From the NCBI GenBank assembly GCA_013204105.1, contig JABMOM010000030.1:1-54717 (forward strand): a DNA stretch of 54,717 nt, written 5' to 3'. This stretch comes from Flavobacteriales bacterium. GTDB lineage: Bacteria; Bacteroidota; Bacteroidia; Flavobacteriales_G; Salibacteraceae. Position numbers and translations under genes: made by a program. Shown piece after piece: positions 43,495 to 50,916 of this stretch. The notes below the pieces were generated by a model. The model was given only the letters and a program-made list of their open reading frames with translations. It was not told the origin of the DNA and made no database searches. Position 1 is the first letter of the stretch, and each line of letters starts with the position of its first letter.

Positions 43495-44493
43495 CTAAGG
43501 CACTTCCACGCGATTCAAGATTTCGTCGATGATGTTCTCGGTTGTTATGTTCTCTGCTTCCGCTTCGTAGGTCAGTCCAATGCGGTGACGAAGGACATCC
43601 TTGCTCACGGCGCGCACATCTTCGGGAATGACATATCCTCGGCGCTTGATGAAGGCAAATGCCTTCGCGGCTAAGGCTAGGTTGATGCTGGCCCGTGGAG
43701 AGCCTCCGAAACTGATGAGGTCCTTGAAATGCGCCATGCCGTATTCTTCAGGTGTTCTCGTGGCGAAGACAATGTCAAGGATGTACTGCTCGATCTTTTC
43801 GTCCATATACACTTCGCGCACAACTTTTCGTGCCCGAAGGATATCCTCTGTCTTGAGGATGGGTTTTGTCGTTGGGAAATCGGCTTGACCTACGTTCTGA
43901 CGAATGATAAGACGTTCTTCTTCTTTCTTCGGATAGTCCAGTACTACCTTGAGCATGAATCGGTCTACTTGGGCTTCAGGAAGGGGATATGTACCTTCTT
44001 GCTCGACGGGGTTTTGCGTCGCTAATACTAAAAAGGGAATGGGCAATGGAAAGGTTTGATCACCGATCGTCACTTGCTTTTCCTGCATTGCTTCCAACAA
44101 GGCACTTTGCACCTTGGCCGGAGCTCGGTTGATCTCATCAGCCAATACAAAGTTGGCGAAGATCGGCCCCTTTCTCACTGTGAATTCGTCCTTCTTAACC
44201 TGATAAATCTGAGTTCCGATAAGGTCGGCAGGTAGCAGGTCAGGGGTGAATTGGATACGGCTGAAGTCTGCGTGAATCGTCGAGGAGAGGGATTTGATGG
44301 CGAGGGTTTTTGCCAAACCGGGAACACCTTCTAACAATAAGTGTCCATTGGAGAGAAGGCAGATCATCATGCGATCGATCATGTAGCGTTGACCGATGAT
44401 CACATTTTCCATCTCTCGGTTGATCAATTCGATGAATGAACTTTCTTTTTCAATCTTCTCGTTTAATTCCCTGATATCTGAGGCTGTTTCCAT
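43495..44493 (-). CDS. MoxR-family AAA+ ATPase
   Basis: 332 residues. Walker A is LLEGVPGLAKTLAIKSL, Walker B is FVLADEINRAPAKVQSALLEAMQE, sensor 1 is VLATQNPVEQEGTYPLPEAQVDRF, and a C-terminal winged/lid region contains GASPRA-like GGSPRASINLALAAKAFA. MoxR proteins act as chaperones that activate metal- or VWA-containing complexes; here the target is likely the DUF58/BatA/BatB set. It is the first gene of the operon and has a 183-bp upstream region shared divergently with the MazG-like gene. Confidence 0.95.
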   Translation of the reverse strand: METASDIRELNEKIEKESSFIELINREMENVIIGQRYMIDRMMICLLSNGHLLLEGVPGLAKTLAIKSLSSTIHADFSRIQFTPDLLPADLIGTQIYQVKKDEFTVRKGPIFANFVLADEINRAPAKVQSALLEAMQEKQVTIGDQTFPLPIPFLVLATQNPVEQEGTYPLPEAQVDRFMLKVVLDYPKKEEERLIIRQNVGQADFPTTKPILKTEDILRARKVVREVYMDEKIEQYILDIVFATRTPEEYGMAHFKDLISFGGSPRASINLALAAKAFAFIKRRGYVIPEDVRAVSKDVLRHRIGLTYEAEAENITTENIIDEILNRVEVP

Positions 44494-44676
44494 TCGGCGT
44501 TAATTTTCAACAATGATTTTCCTTCTGAGCCACGCGAAAATCCTAATAAAGGCCCCCGTTCTCAGGGCATGCGCTGTTAAACAATGTTAAGAACTATTTC
44601 ATGCTGTAAGCCTTATAAAACCTAGGGTTCTGTTACTTTTCAGATTCAATTGATTTATGAAATTTAACACTTGAAT

Positions 44677-45093
44677 ATGTTCGTGAAGCAAGCCCCTAAC
44701 ATCTCCTTTTCAGAAGTCATCGATCACGTCAGAACCTTCCACGATGCATTTGCCATCGAGAACAATGAGCGTCCGACCGCAGAAGTAGATGACAAGACCA
44801 TTTTATTGCGCTATAAATTGATGCGCGAAGAGAATGAAGAATACCTAGAGGCTGCCGAGAAAGGGGATCTCGTGGAGATCGCAGATGCCTTGGGTGATAT
44901 GCTATACATACTGTGTGGCACCATACTTAGCCATGGCATGCAATACAAGATAGGAGAGGTGTTTGAAGAAATCCAACGAAGCAACATGAGTAAGTTGGAC
45001 AGCGATGGCAACCCGATTTACAGAGAGGATGGAAAGGTGCTGAAGAGTGATCAGTACTTCAAACCGAACATCAAGAAGATCTTAGAAAGTTAA
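44677..45093 (+). CDS. MazG-like NTP pyrophosphohydrolase
   Basis: 138 residues from ATG 44677 (a TTG two codons earlier is possible). The all-alpha NTP-PPase metal motif is LMREENEEYLEAAEKGDLVEIADALGDMLYIL, which supplies EExxE and ExxD. The C-terminal part DGNPIYREDGKVLKSDQYFKPN is typical of the small-dimer group that cleaves dNTPs or modified nucleotides to NMP and PPi. It probably acts in house-cleaning of nucleotides. Its stop abuts the convergent ribH stop. Confidence 0.88.
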   Translation: MFVKQAPNISFSEVIDHVRTFHDAFAIENNERPTAEVDDKTILLRYKLMREENEEYLEAAEKGDLVEIADALGDMLYILCGTILSHGMQYKIGEVFEEIQRSNMSKLDSDGNPIYREDGKVLKSDQYFKPNIKKILES

Positions 45094-45594
45094 TCAGCGG
45101 GATCGCTTCTCGAGCGAATCGCGCAGGTGGAGCATTTTGAGCGCAGTTACTGCGGCTTCAACTCCCTTGTTGCCATGTTTCCCGCCGCTGCGCGCGCGGG
45201 CTTGGTCCATGTTATCATCTGTAAGCACGCCGAAGATCACCGGCACACCCGTTTCGATGGCTACATCTTTGATTCCAAGTGATACCGATTGGCAGACATA
45301 GTCAAAATGCGCTGTTTCACCGCGCACTACAGATCCCAGACAAATCACGGCATCCACATCCAGCTTTTCGATCGCCCATTGGGCACCAAGGGGAAGCTCG
45401 AAACTCCCAGGAACGGTCATCGTCTCGATGTTATTACCAACAATGTGGGCATTTATGAGCAGGTCCATTGCACCATCGTACAGACCATCCGTGATCTCCG
45501 CATTCCACTCTGCTTTCACAATAGCAATGCGCCAGGTAGGGTCGACCTTGGGAAGCTCCTCGAATTCAGATAGATTTTTATTCTCGGTGGCCAT
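45094..45594 (-). CDS. ribH: 6,7-dimethyl-8-ribityllumazine synthase
   Basis: 166 residues. Key motifs are IAIVKAEWNAEITDGL, TVPGSFELPLGAQWA, CLGSVVRGETAHFDYV (with the catalytic His next to Glu-Thr-Ala) and GGKHGNKGVEAAVTAL. It joins a pyrimidine and 3,4-dihydroxy-2-butanone 4-phosphate in riboflavin synthesis, and family members form large shells. It is translationally joined to the TPR gene (stop/start share one base at 45594). No FMN riboswitch is seen upstream of that operon. Confidence 0.96.
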   Translation of the reverse strand: MATENKNLSEFEELPKVDPTWRIAIVKAEWNAEITDGLYDGAMDLLINAHIVGNNIETMTVPGSFELPLGAQWAIEKLDVDAVICLGSVVRGETAHFDYVCQSVSLGIKDVAIETGVPVIFGVLTDDNMDQARARSGGKHGNKGVEAAVTALKMLHLRDSLEKRSR

Positions 45595-46274
45595 TACTCT
45601 CCAGCGAGACCTTCCGCTCGGGCGATGAACTTCTCGATGAGCTGTCCTTCGTTGCTGTTAGGGTAGCCTTCCTTGATGCGATTGTAAAGTGCAAGCGCAT
45701 CGCTGTAGTCGCCTACCTCTTCATGGGCACGAGCGGCTTTCATAAGGTAAACGGGAGCAGTAAGGTCATTATCAGTGTGGTCCACAGCGCTGATGTAATA
45801 AGAAATGGCCTTGTCTACTTCTCCTAATTCCATGTAGGCATCACCCGTAGCTCCATATGCAACGGCGCAAACCATGATGTCTTTACAATCGTAATCCTCA
45901 AGGTATTCGATGGCATCTTCGTACTGGCCGAGTCTCAAGTAACTTATGCCTGTGTAGTAGTGTGCCAAGTTCGCCGCTTCGGTGATGCCGTATTCTTCGA
46001 TAATATCCAAGAAACCGTATGCTACGTCGCTGCCATACAAGGCTTGGTCCAAGCTGTCGATTCCGAACGCCTGCTGGGCTTGCCACATTTGCTCGCTCGC
46101 CTCAACCTCTTGGGGTTTGAGGACAAAGTTCTTATAAGCAAAGAAGGAAAGGAGCATTAGAACGATGGCACCAACGATGATGCTAAGGCTCTTCTGATTC
46201 TCTACTACCCAATGCTCTGTTCTACTGTAAACCTGTTCAACGTCTACAATAATCTCTTCCTGATCTTTCGCCAT
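45594..46274 (-). CDS. Membrane-anchored TPR protein (YfgM/Ecf-like)
   Basis: 226 residues. One membrane helix at ~31-50 (LSIIVGAIVLMLLSFFAYKNFVL) precedes TPR repeats at ~60-225 (AANLAHYYTGISYLRLGQYEDAIEYLEDY, then AYGATGDAYMELGEVDKAISYYISA). The single anchor followed by TPRs resembles the YfgM-type envelope chaperone. It is the first gene of a two-gene unit with ribH and is divergent from recF. The role in flavin supply, if any, is not shown. Confidence 0.85.
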   Translation of the reverse strand: MAKDQEEIIVDVEQVYSRTEHWVVENQKSLSIIVGAIVLMLLSFFAYKNFVLKPQEVEASEQMWQAQQAFGIDSLDQALYGSDVAYGFLDIIEEYGITEAANLAHYYTGISYLRLGQYEDAIEYLEDYDCKDIMVCAVAYGATGDAYMELGEVDKAISYYISAVDHTDNDLTAPVYLMKAARAHEEVGDYSDALALYNRIKEGYPNSNEGQLIEKFIARAEGLAGE

Positions 46275-46442
46275 GCCTTAAAAATGAGGCTGCAAATATA
46301 TTTTTAAAATGAATCATAGCAATGAGACAATTCATGGGGCAGTTTTAGGATTTCTAGAACCTCGCTTCTAGCTGTTGGCTTTGCTTTGAATTACATACCC
46401 GCTGTGGAGGAAAGTATTCTACCCAGTGCATAGATTTGTGGC

Positions 46443-47546
46443 ATGCATCTTTCAGAGCTCAATGTCGTCAACTTTAAGAACATCGAAGACGCCTCCGTTT
46501 CGTTAGCTGAAAAGGTCAATTGCTTCTTAGGAAACAATGGAGCCGGGAAGACTACCATGTTAGATGCGATCTATTATTTAGCCTTTTGCAAGAGTTTTTT
46601 CAATCCGATCGATTCACAGAATATCCGGCATGACCACGAATTCTTCGTGATCGATGGAAAATTTGTCTTGGACGGAGAGGAGGAACGCATTTTCTGTGGC
46701 CTTAAACGCAACGAGAAGAAACGCTTCAAGCGCAACCAAAAAGAATACAGCAGACTTGCGGATCACATAGGGGTGATACCGTTGGTGATGATCGCACCGA
46801 GCGACGGTGAGCTGATCCGAGAGGGAAGTGATGTGCGCCGCAAGTTCATGGATGGCATCATCTCTCAATACAATAAGGGCTACTTAGATACCCTCTTGCA
46901 ATACAACCGTGTGCTCGCTCAACGAAACGCATTACTCAAGCACCAATGGATTGAGGGGAAGTTCGACTCCACCAGTCTCGATGTGTTTGATGAACAGCTC
47001 AGCGGTCTAGGAAACGATATTCACGCCGAAAGGGTAAAATTCCTTGAAGGCTATCTTCCCATCTTCTCTAATTTCTATCAATTGATCTCTGGAGGTGCCG
47101 AGCAAGTGAGCATTCAATATGGAAGCCAACTGAGTGAAAAGCCGTTGCTCGCCTTGTTAAAGGAGGCCAGGAAAGGAGATTATAGAGCGCAGTATTCCAC
47201 GCAGGGAATACACAAGGACGATTTGGAGTTTACCATCGGGAATTACCCCATGAAGAAATTTGGCAGCCAGGGTCAGAAGAAGAGTTTTGTTACCGCGCTT
47301 CGTTTGGCGCAATTTGATTACCTCAAGGAATTGAAACAACGCAAGCCGATATTGTTGTTGGACGACATCTTTGACAAGTTGGACGACAGCAGGGTAGCGG
47401 CGTTGATGAAGCTTGTGAGCGAGGATCATTTTGGTCAGATTTTCATCACAGATGCAAACCTGCATCGGGTCCCAGACCTTTTCAAGGATGAGAACGTGCC
47501 GCTGAAAAAATTCCGTGTCGACCAAGGACTAATTGAGGAACTTTGA
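46443..47546 (+). CDS. recF: DNA replication/repair protein RecF
   Basis: 367 residues. It opens with LSELNVVNFKNIEDASVSL, Walker A is CFLGNNGAGKTTMLDAIYYLAF, the signature region is KFGSQGQKKSFVTALRLAQF, and Walker B is PILLLDDIFDKLDDSR. RecF loads RecA at gaps together with RecO and RecR. It is followed after three bases by a DciA-like gene, a common pairing in Bacteroidota. It is cytoplasmic. Confidence 0.96.
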   Translation: MHLSELNVVNFKNIEDASVSLAEKVNCFLGNNGAGKTTMLDAIYYLAFCKSFFNPIDSQNIRHDHEFFVIDGKFVLDGEEERIFCGLKRNEKKRFKRNQKEYSRLADHIGVIPLVMIAPSDGELIREGSDVRRKFMDGIISQYNKGYLDTLLQYNRVLAQRNALLKHQWIEGKFDSTSLDVFDEQLSGLGNDIHAERVKFLEGYLPIFSNFYQLISGGAEQVSIQYGSQLSEKPLLALLKEARKGDYRAQYSTQGIHKDDLEFTIGNYPMKKFGSQGQKKSFVTALRLAQFDYLKELKQRKPILLLDDIFDKLDDSRVAALMKLVSEDHFGQIFITDANLHRVPDLFKDENVPLKKFRVDQGLIEEL

Positions 47547-47549
47547 TGC

Positions 47550-47855
47550 ATGTCCAGATCCTACAAGCGAAAGAATAATCAGGAAAGTCTAGGTGAAGCC
47601 ATCAACAGGATGCTAAGGGTCTATCGACTGAAGAGCGGCCTTACCGAGACTATTCTTAAAAGCGATTGGGAAAAGATCGTGGGCTCTCTTATCGCAGCCC
47701 ATACCACGGACATCTTGATCCGCGGTAAAAAGCTCATCATCAAGGTCAATTCAGCTGCACTCAAGCATGAACTGCATTACCAGCGCGAAGACATTGCGAG
47801 GAATGTCAATGATCACCTGAAAGAAGAGCTGGTAGAGGAAGTTCTGGTGCAATAA
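47550..47855 (+). CDS. DciA-like (DUF721) protein
   Basis: 101 residues. It shows the pattern LGEAINRMLRVYRLKSGL, then LKSDWEKIVGSLIAAHTTDI, then RGKKLIIKVNSAALKHELHYQREDI and a short acidic end. DUF721 contains the DciA helicase loader, which helps place DnaB at origins in bacteria that lack DnaC. Its place right after recF fits a DNA-replication role. The KH-like fold of DciA is compatible with the order of strands and helices. Confidence 0.88.
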   Translation: MSRSYKRKNNQESLGEAINRMLRVYRLKSGLTETILKSDWEKIVGSLIAAHTTDILIRGKKLIIKVNSAALKHELHYQREDIARNVNDHLKEELVEEVLVQ

Positions 47856-47982
47856 GTAGAGCTTAACGTCGCTTTGGTGACCGAATCATGTACCCCTATG
47901 TCTTACTGAACCAAGAGTGCTTTGTTCATACTTTCATGAGCAGCGCTTCCATCCGCGAGACAGTTTCCTTCAATTTTGATCC

Positions 47983-49215
47983 ATGGCCTTGAACTACGTT
48001 TGGGTTTCCTTTTTTCTGATCGCCTTTGTGGTGGCCGTTATCCGATTTGTAATCTTAGGAGATACCGAGATCTTCTCCCTGATGGTGCAAAGCACCTTCG
48101 ACATGGCCAAGACGAGTGTGGAGATAGCGATCTATTTGATCGGCGTTATCTCCCTATGGCAAGGCATTATGAAGGTTGGTGAAAGCGGAGGAGCCATTCG
48201 CATCCTTACGAGGATAGTTTCACCCTTTTTTAGCAAGCTTTTCCCTGAAGTCCCGAAAGACCACCCTGCGGTCGGGGCAATGATGATGAATTTTTCTGCT
48301 AATATGCTCGGGTTGGACAACGCAGCGACGCCTCTAGGCTTGAAGGCGATGAATGAATTGCAGGAAATCAACCCGAAGAAAGAAGAAGCTTCGAATGCGA
48401 TGATTATGTTCATCGTGCTCAACACCTCCGGACTGACGGTGGTGCCCGTTAGTGTAATGGCAATTAGAGCTGCCCAGGGGGCCGTGAATCCGGCAGACAT
48501 ATTTTTACCCATTTTACTCGCGACATATTTTGCCAGTTTGGGTGGATTGATAGCGGTTTCGATCAAACAACGCATCAACCTGTTTCAGCCGGTGATATTG
48601 GCTTGGTTGGGGGGAATTACCGCTATGATCTCTCTCGCCTTGTACTACCTATCAGGATTAGATCAAGAATCTACTGCGATCGTTGGGAGTGTCGTAGGAA
48701 ATAGCATCATTTTGACCATCATTGTCGGCTTCTTCGGGCTGGCCGTTTGGCGCAAGATAAATGTCTATGAAACTTTTATCGAAGGGGCAAAGGAAGGGTT
48801 CAACGTATCGGTGAAAATCATACCGTACTTAGTCGCTATGCTCGTTGGCATCGGCCTGCTGCGCGTGAGTGGAACGCTCGACTTCATCGTAGAAATGATC
48901 GGTGCATTCTTCTCCTTGTTTCTCGAGGACACACGCTTTGTGGATGCCTTGCCTACCGCTTTGATGAAGCCGTTGAGTGGCAGTGGAGCAAGAGGGATGA
49001 TGATTGAGCAGATCGACAACTTTGGTGTCGACAGCTTTGTGGGTCGATTGGCCAGTGTCTTCCAAGGTTCTACCGAGACTACCTTTTATACCCTTGCTGT
49101 CTACTTCGGTTCTATATCCGTGAGCCGGACCCGTTATGCCTTAGGAGCAGGATTGTTTGCAGATCTCTGCGGCATTGTTGCCGCGATAGTGATCGCGTAC
49201 GTTTTCTTTGGTTGA
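47983..49215 (+). CDS. SpmA-SpmB fusion (nucleoside-recognition domain) transporter
   Basis: 410 residues with about ten membrane segments. It has two Gate/nucleoside-recognition-type halves: the first around PKDHPAVGAMMMNFSANMLGLDNAATPLGLKAMNEL and the second around LPTALMKPLSGSGARGMMIEQI and DSFVGRLASVFQGSTETTFYTLAVYFGS. In Bacillus, SpmA and SpmB are separate spore-maturation proteins; the fused form is frequent in non-spore-forming Bacteroidota and its substrate is not known. It starts 127 bp after the DciA-like gene. Confidence 0.9.
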   Translation: MALNYVWVSFFLIAFVVAVIRFVILGDTEIFSLMVQSTFDMAKTSVEIAIYLIGVISLWQGIMKVGESGGAIRILTRIVSPFFSKLFPEVPKDHPAVGAMMMNFSANMLGLDNAATPLGLKAMNELQEINPKKEEASNAMIMFIVLNTSGLTVVPVSVMAIRAAQGAVNPADIFLPILLATYFASLGGLIAVSIKQRINLFQPVILAWLGGITAMISLALYYLSGLDQESTAIVGSVVGNSIILTIIVGFFGLAVWRKINVYETFIEGAKEGFNVSVKIIPYLVAMLVGIGLLRVSGTLDFIVEMIGAFFSLFLEDTRFVDALPTALMKPLSGSGARGMMIEQIDNFGVDSFVGRLASVFQGSTETTFYTLAVYFGSISVSRTRYALGAGLFADLCGIVAAIVIAYVFFG

Positions 49216-49239
49216 AGCGTTAGCGAATAAATTTTAGTT

Positions 49240-49584
49240 ATGCGTTTATCACTTAAAGTAATTCCAGTGGTCCTCCTCTGCGGTGTGCTACTGTGTTCAT
49301 CCAGTTGCAATAAGGATGAAGACCTTCCTGCCTGCATTAAAAAGGAAATCGATTCCAGTGAACCGATCGGTGAGATCGAATTGGTTCGGGTGGAGCGATA
49401 TGACTTCCAAGATGAAAAGGTGTTCGTGTTCAATTACGAGGGCGGAGCGGATTTTCAAACCCCCGTATTTGATGAAAATTGTAACACGGTTTGCGCGCTC
49501 GGCGGATTCGCCGGAATCACAGAATGCCGTGAAGAGGACTTCTATGGTAACGCTACCCTCGAAGAAGTGGTCTGGGAGAAATAG
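49240..49584 (+). CDS. Small lipoprotein, unknown function
   Basis: 114 residues. The lipoprotein signal is LKVIPVVLLCGVLLCSSSC. The mature part is acidic with paired Cys residues (ACIKKEIDSSEPIGEIELVRVERYDF, then FDENCNTVCALGGFAGITEC). The pattern DFQDEKVFVFNYEGGADFQTPVFDENCNTVCALGGFAGITEC resembles Bacteroidota proteins sometimes labelled DUF6970-like, which I cannot confirm. It follows the Spm fusion by 24 bp and may be co-transcribed. Confidence 0.75.
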   Translation: MRLSLKVIPVVLLCGVLLCSSSCNKDEDLPACIKKEIDSSEPIGEIELVRVERYDFQDEKVFVFNYEGGADFQTPVFDENCNTVCALGGFAGITECREEDFYGNATLEEVVWEK

Positions 49585-49625
49585 CCATCCCCGATGGCCA
49601 TTGTCCTACCGCCAACAATCGTTCT

Positions 49626-50831
49626 CTAGTACCACGTCAAGTGCACGCGGAACTCAAATCCTGAATTCGAGAATACATAACTATCCGGATAAGGATCTCC
49701 GTTCGTTGGAACCAGGTTCTGCGGAATGAACGGAAATTCGATCATCAAATCGTTGGGCTGGCAACTCTGATCGTCCTGATCAAACAGGGAGATGAAGTAC
49801 TGATTGCTCAGCGGAGTCAGCGTAAAAGGAAACCCAGTAGAATTTTGGTACCAAACAGGAAAGGCATCGATGTCAGAGAAAAATCCTGAATTGAAGAGTA
49901 CTTGGGTATTGTTTGCAATCGAAAAGAAGACGTCAGCAGGTGAATTGTCGCAGTCTGCGTCCCAACCTGTCCCATTCGGGTCGACGGGTGGAAAATCCAA
50001 CAACTCAATTTCATCGATGCGCAAAGCACTTGGCGCATTCGGAATGCTCACGTACTGGGTGTAGGAGTCTTCACCGTAAGGATTGGTAACAGTTAGTTCA
50101 ACGGTATACGAACCGGATCCATAAAAGACGTGGTAAGGGTCCACCTCACTCGAATAAAAACCATCCCCGAAACTCCAATCAAATGCAGTTGCATTGGCCG
50201 AAAGATTCTCGAATTGGATCCCCATGGGCATGAAGTTTCCTACGTTTTGGGCGACAAATGTGGCGGTGGGTGGGTAGGGGTCTATCACACTGATCTGCAC
50301 AGTGGTTTGGGAGCTGTAGTAAGTGTTGGAAGCGGTAAGGGTTACGGTGTAGAGCTCCGCGTCTGTGTAGGTGTGTGAAGGGTTCTCTTCTGTCGAACTT
50401 CTGCCATCTCCAAAATCCCACAGGAATTCGTCGGCAAAGGAACTAGTATTGGTGAATTGCACCGCGCATGGATTCGCGCAAGCGAGAGAATCTACATTGA
50501 ATTCAGCCACTGGAAGATTCACTATTTCGATATTAATAGAGGAACAACTGGTCTTATCCTCTTTGCGTGAGAACGCACACATGTTGATATTGTACGTCCC
50601 GACTTGGGTATACGCATGCACCACCGTTGCGGTATTGCTATAAGATAATTGTGTTCCGTCTCCTAGGTCCCACTCGTAGTAGCGCCCTTTTTCACTGCAA
50701 TTCTCGAATGAAACGGAAGAATTAACAGGAAACACCAAAGATTCGGTGTTAATGCAAGCCGTAGGTTGTCGATTACACGACGAAAGGAATAATCCAAATG
50801 CGGCGGCCAGAAGGAAAAACAAATTCTTCAT
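49626..50831 (-). CDS. PKD-domain lipoprotein
   Basis: 401 residues. The lipoprotein signal is LLAAAFGLFLSSC. Three PKD repeats follow at ~30-105, 110-185 and 188-265, with cores YYEWDLGDGT, EFLWDFGDGR and AFDWSFGDGF. The last ~130 residues are a separate beta-rich domain (LRIDEIELLDFPP, then YFISLFDQDDQSCQPNDLMIEFPF) that has a C2-like look. There is no T9SS sorting domain, so it is a lipid-anchored surface or periplasmic protein. PKD domains usually mediate protein or polysaccharide contacts. Confidence 0.85.
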   Translation of the reverse strand: MKNLFFLLAAAFGLFLSSCNRQPTACINTESLVFPVNSSVSFENCSEKGRYYEWDLGDGTQLSYSNTATVVHAYTQVGTYNINMCAFSRKEDKTSCSSINIEIVNLPVAEFNVDSLACANPCAVQFTNTSSFADEFLWDFGDGRSSTEENPSHTYTDAELYTVTLTASNTYYSSQTTVQISVIDPYPPTATFVAQNVGNFMPMGIQFENLSANATAFDWSFGDGFYSSEVDPYHVFYGSGSYTVELTVTNPYGEDSYTQYVSIPNAPSALRIDEIELLDFPPVDPNGTGWDADCDNSPADVFFSIANNTQVLFNSGFFSDIDAFPVWYQNSTGFPFTLTPLSNQYFISLFDQDDQSCQPNDLMIEFPFIPQNLVPTNGDPYPDSYVFSNSGFEFRVHLTWY

Positions 50832-50916
50832 GATGCGAAATTAAGATATCTCTAAACAGGTAGATGCTTAGCAGATAACATGCCAGTAAGAAAAAGGCAG
50901 GATTGAATTGCAGTAA

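Noticed and set aside
46433-46440. TAGATTTG resembling a Bacteroidota -7 box ahead of recF
   Set aside because: It lies two bases from the ATG and has no TTTG box at the usual 17-23 bp spacing, so it is not a convincing promoter.
47890-47994. 34-codon ATG frame ahead of the Spm fusion
   Set aside because: Too short, not protein-like and overlapping the real start in another frame.
49584-49598. GCCATC/GATGGC hairpin after the small lipoprotein gene
   Set aside because: The stem is only 6 bp with a 3-nt loop and no T run follows, so I do not call it a terminator.
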